A stretch of DNA of 12,136 nt from Candidatus Bathyarchaeota archaeon (GCA_030672945.1 DAOVFL010000012.1:1-12136), one strand, 5' to 3'; positions 1 through 8,018 are shown, numbered from the stretch's first letter. Program-made: numbers and translations. Notes: a model not told the origin generated them from the letters alone.

Positions 1-36
1 TTAGAAAAAGTGGCTTCTATCTGGCCAAAAGGTTAC

Positions 37-168
37 TTAAGGAATTGAACGAAATCTGTTTATCACATCAGACTTAACAGTATCCTCACTGCCCATCATT
101 ACTTCTTTCATTGCAGCCTGTCCGGCAAAATGGTCGATACTCTCAGCAAATTTATCCAACCATTTCAT
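37..168 (-). CDS. doubtful small protein, 43 residues, possibly a gene remnant
   Basis: I do not recognise this protein with confidence. The frame stays open upstream to an ATG at 246, but the composition becomes protein-like only from the ATG at 166-168 (MKWLDKFAESIDHFAG...). That part is an amphipathic, charged helix ending in KSDVINRFRSIP. It lies downstream of the DUF401 transporter on the same strand. No convincing ribosome binding site is visible: the bases before the ATG read CAGAGAGTATGCCAT. It vaguely resembles the N-terminus of longer archaeal hypothetical proteins that start with a W-x(2)-F-x(3)-D pattern. If that is right, it is a truncated copy. It could equally be a chance frame. 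Confidence 0.25.
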   Translation of the reverse strand: MKWLDKFAESIDHFAGQAAMKEVMMGSEDTVKSDVINRFRSIP

Positions 169-269
169 ATGGCATACTCTCTGATATTTCGGAGGACTCG
201 TTAGTCTGCAGCATACTTGAAACTTTGCCGGTATTGAACCCGACATTCGGGGCTTTCATTTTCACGTTT

Positions 270-1478
270 TTAAACTAAAAGGTAGAGGAGTATTGCTACT
301 CCAAGGGAAAACATCAGAGAAGGTATAAAGTATTTGTAGAGTTTGTCTAATGAGCATTTGAAGTAGTCGGCTGTTAAGACTAGGCAGAGATGAGTTGGTG
401 CAATTATGTATCCAAGATAACTACTTGCATAAAGTAAAGCGGCGTTCTTAGAAGTGAAATTTAACACCCCCTCTAACATGGAGTAACTTATTGCTACTCC
501 AGCCAGTGGAGAACCAGTGAAAAAGGCTAGAACTGCTGGAATAACTGCCAACAATAGAAGATTATTGACGCTTCCGTTAACCAAGAATTCTCCGAAAATT
601 TCAGAGAAACCTGTTGCTTTTACCACGTCCTGTAGCAAGAAGGCACCGTAAGCTGCAAGCGTGATTCCATAGGTTGCCCAATTAATGAAGGGGTTCATAC
701 AGATTTTGAGGCTTGGTTTAGCGATTACAAGGAGAGCTGCGACTCCTACAAACGCTGCTATGGAAACATCAACACCTAACCCAACAACCGCTATTATTGT
801 TGCTAAAATCGGCGAGAACGTAATTGTAAAACGTTTCAGCTCTGAACCTAAGCTTGTTCCAGAGTTCTCCATTTTTACTGATTTAGGGCATTTCCATAAA
901 CCGATAAGGTATCCGATCACAACCATGGAGATGACAACTGGAATTTGACGTAAAATAATAGAGGTTACAGTTAACCCTGTAAGCATCGCTGTAAGTATAA
1001 GGACTTGACTTATAGGATAAACTGGAAATATTGTATGTCTAAACCATACGTTTACGTAGGTTTTCCTGTCGGCTTCTAATCCGAGTTTATCTGTCTCAGC
1101 TTCTACAAGCGGTGCTGACATCAATGCTCCACCCGCGACTGGAAGAAGTCCTACAATCGCTGGAAGTATACTGACTACAAGCTTCGAATTGTTAATTATT
1201 TTACTTAGGCTTTCACTTAAATCGTTAATAACCTTGGTTTCCTTGTAAAGTTGACTCATCACCATTATTCCAAAGGTTGCAGACACAACTGATATCATAC
1301 GCATATCAACAGAAGTTTCATAGATCATCATTGGAATTCCTTGCCAATCAAGTGAAAGTAAAGCTAGAAGTAAAGCTGCTAAGTTCAAGGTGATTCCCAG
1401 ATTCACATGCTTGTATATCATTACTCCAAGAAAACAAAACGAAACAATAATCGCAGTCAGAGGGTCAACGAATCCCAA
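270..1478 (-). CDS. DUF401 family integral membrane transporter
   Basis: A polytopic inner-membrane protein of 402 residues, probably a secondary transporter; the substrate is unknown. About ten hydrophobic segments are visible. The first half holds LLPVAGGALMSAPLVEAE (residues 111-128) and NVWFRHTIFPVYP (143-155). The second half holds FFTGSPLAG (319-327) and PTHLCLVLT (361-369). Two half-repeats, each with a Gly/Pro-rich re-entrant-like loop, are typical of ion-transporter superfamily folds, and the first-half motifs match DUF401. The start is a TTG at 1476-1478, 10 bases after a minus-strand GAGGA (1489-1493). Starting at the next methionine (residue 20) would cut the first membrane segment. 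A possible TATA element on the minus strand lies at about 1558-1567. The gene is divergent from the helicase and has no functional partner beside it. The family call is fairly sure; the function is not. Confidence 0.85.
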   Translation of the reverse strand: MGFVDPLTAIIVSFCFLGVMIYKHVNLGITLNLAALLLALLSLDWQGIPMMIYETSVDMRMISVVSATFGIMVMSQLYKETKVINDLSESLSKIINNSKLVVSILPAIVGLLPVAGGALMSAPLVEAETDKLGLEADRKTYVNVWFRHTIFPVYPISQVLILTAMLTGLTVTSIILRQIPVVISMVVIGYLIGLWKCPKSVKMENSGTSLGSELKRFTITFSPILATIIAVVGLGVDVSIAAFVGVAALLVIAKPSLKICMNPFINWATYGITLAAYGAFLLQDVVKATGFSEIFGEFLVNGSVNNLLLLAVIPAVLAFFTGSPLAGVAISYSMLEGVLNFTSKNAALLYASSYLGYIIAPTHLCLVLTADYFKCSLDKLYKYFIPSLMFSLGVAILLYLLV

Positions 1479-1936
1479 GTACTAATCTTCCTCGCAATCA
1501 TTCAATTTAGAGAAATCAAAATGTGTAGGCCGACTCTTAATCCTTTCCATCCTCTAAGAAAATTTAAACATGAGTGCGGTTTGAAAAAACCTTTCATCTA
1601 AGGTCCAACTCAAGGTATGGAGACAGAACAGTCTTAACTGGACGCAATTTGCATGATCCTTATGCGTTGCGATTATAAAGTGGTTAATCCTTTGCGACTT
1701 GAGAAAACAATATAAAGAATAGACGGACTGATGAGTGAAAGCTACGACTGCTAACTTCATGAGAAAAGACTTGGCAGACACCGAAAACATAATATTCTAA
1801 TTGCCTACTTGCCAAACCTTAAGAGAGAATCTGCGTGCTGCTTTGTCACTCATTAATGATTATTGATGGATTTTACTGGATCTCTTGGAAAAGGTTATGA
1901 TCCTCCTTTTCTATTTGCTATTTAGGTTTGGAGTAG
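1479..1936. other. divergent intergenic region
   Basis: These 458 bases separate the leftward DUF401 gene from the rightward helicase gene. Open frames on both strands (for example minus 1554-1790) lack protein-like composition, recognisable motifs and ribosome binding sites. A TATA-like TTTAAATTTT on the minus strand at about 1558-1567 may serve the transporter. I see no clear TATA element close to the helicase start. No RNA gene was recognised. Confidence 0.5.
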
Positions 1937-4075
1937 TTGCCCCGAAGAATAGGATATGTCTGTCCCCGTTGCGGTGCTGTTCATACTGTTGAGGATTACC
2001 AGAGCAGTCTTTTCTGCAGAGAATGTGGAAGCTTCCTTAGAAAAAAATATGTTGTTGTCAAAAAACCCTCAAGGTACGTTCATGAAAAAGGCAAATCCAA
2101 GTTTGAAAGGTTCTTTCCTTACAGTGATTTTCGTCCTTTTCAACGTGAAGCAATAGACTTCGCATTCAACGTTATTAAGGACAGGAAGATCGGTTTGCTT
2201 TCGTCTCCATGTGGCACTGGAAAATCCATTTCCGTTTTGACAGCGTTTTTCATGGCTAAAGAGGTGAATGATTCTGTTGGACGGCTTTTTGCGCTGACTA
2301 GAACTCGGAATCAGCTTGAAATCTACTGCAGGGAGCTTAAGAGAATCAAAGAATGTTCAGGTGTTAATTTTGTTGCATCTATTTTCAAGAGCAAGAAAGA
2401 GATGTGTCCCTATGTACAGGAGAATGCGAGACTTAGGAACATAAATTACCGTGCTTTCCTCCAATACTGCAGAAACTTGAAGGATGGAACATACGGAAAG
2501 ACATGCAAATATTATGAAAGGACTTACAGTGGACGGAAGCTCAAGTTGCGCGCTTACAATGTTGTTGACAAAATCAAGAAAGTCAGTCCTTTGCTTCCGG
2601 ATGAGGTGTATAAGATAAGTGTTGGTGCTGGTCTTTGTCCTTACGAGGTTACTAATGTTCTCGCCAAGTATGCTGATGTTCTTGTTGGCAACTACAATTA
2701 TATTTTAGTTGATTCTATTAGAAATTCAATTTTTGGAAGAGCTGGAATAAAGGTTAAAGATGTAAACTGCATTTTCGATGAGGCTCACAGCTTACCATAT
2801 TATGCTGCTGGCATTCTTTCAGATGAGCTTTCTTCAATATCTGTTGAGAGAGCCCAAAGAGAGGTTGATACTTTCGGTGTTGATGATTCAGGATTCTTAA
2901 AGGCTTTGTATGATGTGATGGTAAAGCTTGGTGGAGAAGTGCATAGAGACTTCGGCTTTGATGTAGAGCATGTTATAAGAACACATGAAATAGTCGCACC
3001 ATTGCTGGAACAGTTGAGAGTTAATACTGATGAGCTTATTGAAATCGTTTCTGAGCTTTCAGAACTGGGCGAGAGTATTCGATATAAACGGGCTGAGGCT
3101 GGTAGAAATCCGATTTCCTATCTGTCAAGATGCGCAACTTTTCTTGCAGACTGGATCCATACGAGCGGGTCAAGTTATGCACGATACTTGAAAGTTAAGG
3201 CTTATTGGGATAACGAACAGCGTATAAGACTTGGAATCCGCTGTCTTGATCCTGCTTTAACGTCAGGAGTTATCAACGAGCTTCGTTCGGCGGTGCTTAT
3301 GTCCGGGACGCTTTGGCATACTAATTACTATGTTGATGTTCTAGGAATCAAACAGGGTCGATGTGAAAACATTGAACTCCCAAGTCCTTTTCCACGTGAA
3401 AACAGGCTTATCGTTGTGGATATGTCTGTTACGACAAAATTTGAGAACCGCAGTGAAGCTCAGTGGAAACGAATTGCTAATCATCTGGAGAGGATAATCG
3501 AGCAGATTAATGGTAGACTTGCCATTTACTTCCCGTCATACGCGATAATGCACGAAGTTGTTAAATCTGTAAATATTGATATGCCTTTAATTCTTGAGAA
3601 GAGGCACACCAAGATTGTTGATATCCTTCGATTCTTGAAGTCTCATACGAGATGTGTTGTTTTCGGAGTCGCCCGAGGCAAAATAAGTGAGGGTGTTGAC
3701 ATGTCTGTGAATGGTAGATCCTTGCTTTCCGCTGTAATAACTGTTGGATTGCCTTATCCTAAGCGAACTGAACTACAGATGGCTCTAACTAGATATTTTA
3801 GAGAGAAATTTGGTGATAAAGCGAGGGAGTACGCGAGCAGTATTCCTTGTTTGAATGCTTTGGCTCAGTCTGCTGGAAGGTTGTTGCGTAGTTCTGAAGA
3901 TAAGGGAATAATAGTGATGATGGATAAGCGTGCGGCTGGAAGGTTTAAGGAGAGATTTCCTAAGGACTGGAGAGAGGACATGAAAGTCTATTATGACATT
4001 GAGAAACTCTTAGAGAGAATTGAAAACTTCATGACTGAAGACGCAGAGTATTCGGAAAGTAAAATCAGAATCTAA
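1937..4075 (+). CDS. XPD/Rad3-like superfamily 2 DNA helicase with N-terminal zinc ribbon
   Basis: An ATP-dependent DNA helicase of 712 residues, probably 5'-3', acting in DNA repair or replication-fork processing. An N-terminal zinc ribbon uses C9, C12, C27 and C30. A Q-motif-like stretch (FRPFQREAI, 65-73) precedes Walker A SSPCGTGKS (89-97). Four spaced cysteines, C157, C178, C190 and C234, match the iron-sulfur domain of XPD/FancJ/DinG helicases. Walker B is DEAH (281-284). The second helicase domain ends with QSAGRLLR (motif VI, 644-651). The TTG start directly follows an in-frame TAG, and no later start would keep the zinc ribbon. A GGAG lies only 3 bases upstream, so initiation may be weak. 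Canonical archaeal XPD begins near the Q motif, so the zinc ribbon is an addition. DinG-like activity is the main alternative. Confidence 0.9.
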   Translation: MPRRIGYVCPRCGAVHTVEDYQSSLFCRECGSFLRKKYVVVKKPSRYVHEKGKSKFERFFPYSDFRPFQREAIDFAFNVIKDRKIGLLSSPCGTGKSISVLTAFFMAKEVNDSVGRLFALTRTRNQLEIYCRELKRIKECSGVNFVASIFKSKKEMCPYVQENARLRNINYRAFLQYCRNLKDGTYGKTCKYYERTYSGRKLKLRAYNVVDKIKKVSPLLPDEVYKISVGAGLCPYEVTNVLAKYADVLVGNYNYILVDSIRNSIFGRAGIKVKDVNCIFDEAHSLPYYAAGILSDELSSISVERAQREVDTFGVDDSGFLKALYDVMVKLGGEVHRDFGFDVEHVIRTHEIVAPLLEQLRVNTDELIEIVSELSELGESIRYKRAEAGRNPISYLSRCATFLADWIHTSGSSYARYLKVKAYWDNEQRIRLGIRCLDPALTSGVINELRSAVLMSGTLWHTNYYVDVLGIKQGRCENIELPSPFPRENRLIVVDMSVTTKFENRSEAQWKRIANHLERIIEQINGRLAIYFPSYAIMHEVVKSVNIDMPLILEKRHTKIVDILRFLKSHTRCVVFGVARGKISEGVDMSVNGRSLLSAVITVGLPYPKRTELQMALTRYFREKFGDKAREYASSIPCLNALAQSAGRLLRSSEDKGIIVMMDKRAAGRFKERFPKDWREDMKVYYDIEKLLERIENFMTEDAEYSESKIRI

Positions 4076-4087
4076 AAGTAGAACTTA

Positions 4088-4109
4088 CAGCCAGTGTGAT
4101 CATTGGCTG
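4088..4109 (+). other. stem-loop just after the helicase gene
   Basis: CAGCCAGTG and CATTGGCTG form a 9-pair stem (one G-T pair) with a TGAT loop, starting 12 bases after the helicase stop codon. A T-rich tract with TTTTCT follows about 30 bases later. Archaeal termination usually depends on the T tract, so the hairpin more likely stabilises the transcript 3' end. It could also be a chance inverted repeat. Confidence 0.35.
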
Positions 4110-4195
4110 GTATAAGACCATAAAAGTACTTCAGCCCTTTTCTAATTGCAATTCATAAAAAATTCATGAACTTTATTTGAGCAGGGATTTGACTG

Positions 4196-4207
4196 CTAAA
4201 TATTTAG
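4196..4207 (+). promoter_or_regulatory. TATA-like element for the winged-helix gene
   Basis: The palindromic CTAAATATTTAG is centred about 26 bases before position 4228. Transcription from there would give a leader of about 34 bases that contains the ribosome binding site at 4249-4254. This spacing supports the ATG at 4262 over the one at 4235. Confidence 0.4.
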
Positions 4208-4248
4208 AATTCACAAGCAATTTATCTGTAACAGATGAAACATAAAAG

Positions 4249-4254
4249 AAGGTG
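4249..4254 (+). promoter_or_regulatory. ribosome binding site that decides the winged-helix start
   Basis: AAGGTG lies 7 bases before the ATG at 4262. The upstream in-frame ATG at 4235 has no such site. Confidence 0.55.
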
Positions 4255-4261
4255 CGTATGC

Positions 4262-4597
4262 ATGCGCAGGTCAAAGCTGGAGTCGTACGAGGACATTCTA
4301 GGAGCTCTTGTGAATAACCCTTTAACCATTGATCACATAGCATATGAAATCAATGTAGATTGCACGATTCTGAGGAACCATTTAGACTTTTTGATAAAGA
4401 ATGGTCTCGTGGAAGAACGAGGATTAGATAATAAAATGCTATATGCTATAACAGAGAAGGGTACAGTGGTGCTTAGAGCACTTAACTTCCAAAAATACCT
4501 TAAAAAAATCACGAATAAAATAAGAGTTATAGATGAAGCGATACAAGTCATACGCAAACTGGAGAAGAATAAACGGCAGAAAAAATCTGAGAACTGA
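4262..4597 (+). CDS. archaeal winged-helix DNA-binding protein
   Basis: A small cytoplasmic transcription regulator of 111 residues. The MRRSKLESYEDIL start, the helix-turn-helix, the LDFLIKNGLVEE recognition-helix/wing region and the AITEKG wing are the pattern of short archaeal winged-helix proteins (HTH_45-like). A basic, helical C-terminal tail (NKIRVIDEAIQVIRKLEK) could form a coiled coil for dimerisation. The start chosen has AAGGTG at the right distance. The longer frame from ATG 4235 would add nine basic, cysteine-containing residues without a ribosome binding site. It follows the helicase on the same strand after 186 bases and has its own TATA-like box, so it is probably transcribed separately. 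No effector domain is present and the targets cannot be inferred. Confidence 0.75.
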   Translation: MRRSKLESYEDILGALVNNPLTIDHIAYEINVDCTILRNHLDFLIKNGLVEERGLDNKMLYAITEKGTVVLRALNFQKYLKKITNKIRVIDEAIQVIRKLEKNKRQKKSEN

Positions 4598-4858
4598 AGA
4601 ACCTGTTTTAGTAAGCACCAAGAAATTAACTGAGACTTAAGTCAGAACCCAGAGAAAATTTCTAAGTGGAGACGTTATATGCAACGCCTCACATTTCTAT
4701 AAGGTCGATTATTCTTCAAAGTTATGTGGAAACCCTAAGCAGATATTACATGAATCTTAACTAGGTCCATGTTCATATACCCCTAGAAAATTGAAAACAT
4801 CTTAAGAGAGCAACAGCTTACTATTACTCCATTGACCTAAAAGGATATTACCAAAATC

Positions 4859-4868
4859 TTTTAAAAAA
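4859..4868 (+). promoter_or_regulatory. TATA element of the tRNA gene
   Basis: TTTTAAAAAA is centred 28 to 29 bases before the first base of the mature tRNA, the usual spacing for an archaeal tRNA promoter with a very short 5' leader. Confidence 0.6.
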
Positions 4869-4891
4869 TGGAAGCTCTACTGAAAATAGAA

Positions 4892-4968
4892 GCGGCTGTA
4901 GTCTAGTTTGGTTAGGACGTCAGCCTGCCACGCTGAGGACCCGGGTTCAAATCCCGGCAGCCGCACCA
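4892..4968 (+). tRNA. tRNA-Gly with anticodon GCC
   Basis: A complete cloverleaf can be drawn. The acceptor stem pairs GCGGCTG (4892-4898) with CAGCCGC (4958-4964). The D arm runs 4901-4918. The anticodon stem TCAGC/GCTGA encloses the loop CTGCCAC, with GCC at 4927-4929. The T arm is CCGGG-TTCAAAT-CCCGG (4941-4957). The discriminator is A4965 and the CCA end (4966-4968) is encoded. No intron is present, so it does not itself need the splicing endonuclease encoded further along. It reads GGC and GGU glycine codons. Confidence 0.97.
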
Positions 4969-5321
4969 CAGGGCAAGCTGATCTTCTGGGAGACAGTTGT
5001 TTCCAAGTTTTCCTCCGACAAATGTTGTCTTACGGAAATCTGTGAGACATTACGGAATGCTTAAGAAACTCAGGATTATTAGAGAGAATTGCCAGCTCTT
5101 TTTGTAAGTCAAGGATTTTACGTTTAACCGATCATTAGTGGACTTGGCTGTATTCTACATTAGGGCAGACATTTGGAAGGATTCAACATAGGTGTTTACA
5201 GCCAAAAAGTATCTAATGTCGTAGAGAAGAGCCATGAAGCAGAACGGCTGATCTCTTTATAGCCGTGTAGGTTCTGGTCAGTAAATGTTTTAGTCCGATT
5301 TTTAATGAACACCAACTTTTT
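4969..5321. other. gap between tRNA-Gly and the methyltransferase gene
   Basis: No gene is recognised in these 353 bases. The plus strand has short, partly protein-like frames broken by stops and a shift. One runs from the tRNA end to about 5063. Another starts at the ATG at about 5057 and continues past in-frame stops to about 5220. A 9-base perfect inverted repeat, TTGGCTGTA (5144-5152) and TACAGCCAA (5197-5205), and a 6-base stem ACGGCT/AGCCGT (5244-5266) are visible. This could be a decayed gene beside the tRNA, a structured RNA, or nothing. Confidence 0.35.
5298..5307 (+). promoter_or_regulatory. possible TATA element of the methyltransferase-PUA operon
   Basis: ATTTTTAATG is centred near 5302 and predicts a transcript start near 5328. 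That would exclude the first ATG (5322) and favour the ATG at 5349. An alternative, TAAATGTTTTAG at about 5282-5293, would allow the first ATG. Nothing visible decides between them. Confidence 0.3.
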
Positions 5322-6242
5322 ATGATCAATCTTCTTATTCTATTGTTAATGTCTGGCAAAAATTTTTTTGTGTGCCGTTACGAGAAAATGGGTTGGAATT
5401 ATGAGGGCGTTAAACCTAAGCAGGGTATTAGAATAAATTCCATGAACGCGAAAAGAGACGATGATGTTACAAAAAGACTGCAATCATTAGGGATAAAGCT
5501 TGAAAAGATTCCCTTCCTTCAAAATGGTTATTGGATTCGTAGATCAGAATTTTCTGTAGGTGCAACATCAGAATACCTTCTAGGTTTATACTCCATTCAA
5601 AAGGCAGCTGCTCAAATTCCTGCGACATTATTCACAAAACTAAGCGACAAGTTCGTGCTGGATGCTTGTGCGGCTCCAGGAGGGAAAACCGTTCAACTGG
5701 CGAATTTAATGCAGAATATGGGTGTAATAGTGGCTTTAGACATAAAAAGGCGAAGATTAATTGCCTTATCAAACCATCTTGAACGGTGCCGCGTGGAAAA
5801 TACGATAGTGTATCAGATGGATGCAAGAAAAGCTTCAGGGTTAAGAATGAAGTTTGACAGAATACTTTTAGATGTTCCATGCTCAGGAAATTTTGTGATA
5901 GACGAAGGATGGTTCAAAAAAAGGACATTGGAAGACGTGGAGAGAAACGCGAAACTTCAAAGAGAAATACTGATGGAAGCAGCCAAAGTCCTGAAGGATG
6001 ACGGTGAAATAGTCTATGCAACATGTTCATTAGAGCCAGAGGAGAACGAACTAAACATTGACTGGGCAATAAAAGCATTGAATCTCAAAGTTAAAAAAAT
6101 CAACTGTTATGGGGAGAAAGGCTTAACAAACATTTCAGGAATGCAACTGGATAATTCAATAGAGTTTTGTAGAAGAATCTGGCCTGGGCAGACCCAAGGG
6201 TTCTTCATTTGTAAACTCGTGAAACGTGCGTGCACAAGATGA
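5322..6242 (+). CDS. NOL1/NOP2/Sun family RNA m5C methyltransferase
   Basis: An S-adenosylmethionine-dependent RNA cytosine-5 methyltransferase acting on tRNA or rRNA (306 residues from the first ATG). Residues 114-123 (DACAAPGGKT) form the SAM-binding motif I and D140 ends the next strand. DVPCSGNF (184-191) holds the motif IV cysteine C187, and ATCSLEPEENE (233-243) holds the likely nucleophile C235. Family resemblance begins around RYEKMGW and GIRINSMN (35-42), so the N-terminal region is short and no PUA domain is fused. The start is unresolved. The first nine residues (INLLILLL) are hydrophobic and odd for a cytosolic enzyme, so ATG 5349 (297 residues) may be the true start; neither has a ribosome binding site. 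It overlaps the Nip7-like gene by ATGA, so the two are probably co-translated. Confidence 0.92.
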   Translation: MINLLILLLMSGKNFFVCRYEKMGWNYEGVKPKQGIRINSMNAKRDDDVTKRLQSLGIKLEKIPFLQNGYWIRRSEFSVGATSEYLLGLYSIQKAAAQIPATLFTKLSDKFVLDACAAPGGKTVQLANLMQNMGVIVALDIKRRRLIALSNHLERCRVENTIVYQMDARKASGLRMKFDRILLDVPCSGNFVIDEGWFKKRTLEDVERNAKLQREILMEAAKVLKDDGEIVYATCSLEPEENELNIDWAIKALNLKVKKINCYGEKGLTNISGMQLDNSIEFCRRIWPGQTQGFFICKLVKRACTR

Positions 6243-6700
6243 GGTTTATAGAAGATTTTGTAAGCCGATTTCAGGTAAGAATTAGTCTAGACAAGAATCT
6301 AGTAGTAAAAAAACAGAATAGATATTTTCTGTTGATTGAGGATTTGAAGAGGTTAATCTCAGATGACTTCTTTTATGCAGGAACCTATATTGGAAAAACC
6401 AAAAAGGGAAAATTCTTTCCAGGTTTTAACCTGTTAAGAATGATTGCGAAAAAGAAAGCGAGCAAGATAGTCGTTGACAAGAAGACGGAATGGCTTTTCA
6501 TTTGTGGAAGGGACATATTTAAACAAGGAATAATGCAAGTGACGGGTTCAAGAAGAAAGGGAGATTATACATTAATCATGAATCAGCATGGTGAATGCTT
6601 GGGCTTCGGTAAAATACTTTGCCATTTAGACGGAGTGAAAGATGGCGTTGTCATAAAGAACATTTCAGATGTAGGCGACTTCCTGAGAAGGGAGAAATAA
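6239..6700 (+). CDS. Nip7-like PUA-domain RNA-binding protein
   Basis: A 153-residue RNA-binding protein of the Nip7/UPF0113 type, tied to ribosome biogenesis in related organisms. The N-terminal alpha/beta domain (about 1-72) contains the characteristic YAGTYIGKTKKGKFFPGFN (46-64). The PUA domain (about 77-150) begins with WLFICGRDIFKQGI (85-98) and includes GECLGFGKI (118-126). The ATG at 6239 overlaps the methyltransferase TGA as ATGA. A GTG at 6230 in the same frame would add three residues but has no supporting signal. Translational coupling to an m5C methyltransferase without its own PUA domain suggests this protein supplies RNA recognition for it; that is inference. It ends 9 bases before the convergent hisS. 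Confidence 0.85.
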   Translation: MRFIEDFVSRFQVRISLDKNLVVKKQNRYFLLIEDLKRLISDDFFYAGTYIGKTKKGKFFPGFNLLRMIAKKKASKIVVDKKTEWLFICGRDIFKQGIMQVTGSRRKGDYTLIMNQHGECLGFGKILCHLDGVKDGVVIKNISDVGDFLRREK

Positions 6701-6709
6701 CATTTCAGA

Positions 6710-8005
6710 CTACGCTTGACCCTTTATTATTTTTATCAAGTTTTCTATTTTCACGATCTTTTGCTCTCTTCTTTTCAAGTTTCGAATGACAACTGCTCCT
6801 TCCTTCATTTCTCTCTCTCCCACGATTATCGCGTAATCTATTTTTCTCCTATCGGCGTCCTCCAAAGCTTTACCCACTTTTCGCCCCATAACCTCAACCT
6901 CAACTGATATATCTGCACTTCTAAGCATCCGAGAAATCTTCAACTCTTCTTCCTTCAACTCTTCTTTAGTGGGAATAACCGCAACTGTTTTCTCTTCTTC
7001 CCTTTCTAGTGTAGTATTCTGTTTCTGCATTGCCAGCATTATCCTATCTATGCCATGGGCAACACCCACTGCAGGCGTAGGTTCACCTCCGAACAATTCA
7101 ATAAGCTTATCGTATCTTCCACCGCCACCCAACGCTGTACTCACCTCTGGGGCGTACACCTCAAAAATCATTCCAGTGTAATACTCAAGTCCCCTAGCAA
7201 AACCAGCCTCAACAGTTACATCGATTTCCTCTTCACTATCCAAAACAAACTCAAGAATCTCGCGAAGGTTTCTCACAGCATCGACTGCCCTTTCATAGCC
7301 TTCCACATACCCTTCCATCTTATCAAGGACTTCTGAGACATTGCCACCCCTAACTTTCACCAGCCTTCGAAGAGTCTTCAAGCACTTCTCGGATACTGCT
7401 GCTTTTTCAACCAGCCTAAGAGCATCATCATAATGTTTCTTATCCATTAACTGCATAATTCCGTTTTGAACTTCATCTTCAACCTTTTCTTGACTTAAAA
7501 TCTCCCTTAAAACCCCAACATGCCCAACCTTGAAAACAGATTTTTTCAATCCTGCAGCCTTCATCAAGCTGTTCGTTAACATTATTATTTCAGTGTCTGC
7601 CTCAGGCTTGATTGAACCCATCAGTTCATAATTCGACTGCCAAAACTCTCTGAAACGACCTTGTTGCGGTTCATCATACCGATAGAGACTTCCCACGCAA
7701 AACATCCGCAGAGGTTTAGGCTCGTTTCTTAAAACATTTGCAACAAGTCTTGCTATAGAAGCTGTAAACTCCGGTCGCAAAGCAACCTTGCGTCCACCTA
7801 AATCCTTGAAAGCATACATTCTGACGCGGATCTCTTCACCAGCTTTGGTAGCTAGAAGCTCATAAGACTCCAAGACAGGTGTAATTATTTCCCCATATCC
7901 GTAAAGTTGAGCTGTTCTCCTAGCCTTGCCTTCGATGTACTTCATAAACTTGGCTTCTTCTGGCAGAAAATCTCTCATTCCACGAACTCTTCTGAAAACT
8001 GGCAC
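6710..8005 (-). CDS. hisS: histidyl-tRNA synthetase
   Basis: The class II aminoacyl-tRNA synthetase that charges tRNA-His in the cytoplasm (431 residues, normal for the family). Motif 2 with its loop is YRYDEPQQGRFREFWQ (108-123). The histidine-specific signature is RGLEYYTGMIFEVYA (271-285). Motif 3 lies in ALGGGGRYDKL (291-301) through GVAHGIDRI (314-322). The C-terminal anticodon-binding domain runs from about 338 to the end. The start is GTG (8003-8005) in the context GVRGMRDFLPEE-like VRGMRDFLPEE (7-17), with a weak GGGGT 7-8 bases upstream. The gene begins 13 bases after endA ends, so the two are probably one transcript. All key motifs are present. Confidence 0.97.
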   Translation of the reverse strand: MPVFRRVRGMRDFLPEEAKFMKYIEGKARRTAQLYGYGEIITPVLESYELLATKAGEEIRVRMYAFKDLGGRKVALRPEFTASIARLVANVLRNEPKPLRMFCVGSLYRYDEPQQGRFREFWQSNYELMGSIKPEADTEIIMLTNSLMKAAGLKKSVFKVGHVGVLREILSQEKVEDEVQNGIMQLMDKKHYDDALRLVEKAAVSEKCLKTLRRLVKVRGGNVSEVLDKMEGYVEGYERAVDAVRNLREILEFVLDSEEEIDVTVEAGFARGLEYYTGMIFEVYAPEVSTALGGGGRYDKLIELFGGEPTPAVGVAHGIDRIMLAMQKQNTTLEREEEKTVAVIPTKEELKEEELKISRMLRSADISVEVEVMGRKVGKALEDADRRKIDYAIIVGEREMKEGAVVIRNLKRREQKIVKIENLIKIIKGQA

Positions 8006-8018
8006 TTTGAATACCCCA

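Noticed and set aside
1554..1790. 78-codon open frame on the minus strand in the divergent gap
   Set aside because: Its composition is rich in F, H and S with no motif, no ribosome binding site and no sensible partner; it looks like a chance frame.
4235..4261. Longer start for the winged-helix gene at ATG 4235
   Set aside because: It has no ribosome binding site and adds nine unrelated residues, while ATG 4262 has AAGGTG at 7 bases and begins with the usual family sequence.
4941..4968. tRNA-Gly 3' end as an attachment site of an intact integrated element
   Set aside because: No second copy of the tRNA 3' end and no integrase gene were seen in the window.
6230..6238. GTG start of the Nip7-like gene
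   Set aside because: The ATG at 6239 forms a clean ATGA overlap with the preceding stop; the GTG adds only three residues and has no supporting signal.
6659..6709. Direct repeat AACATTTCAGA 40 bases apart across the end of the Nip7-like gene
   Set aside because: It is a single 11-base pair partly inside coding sequence with no further copies, so probably chance.
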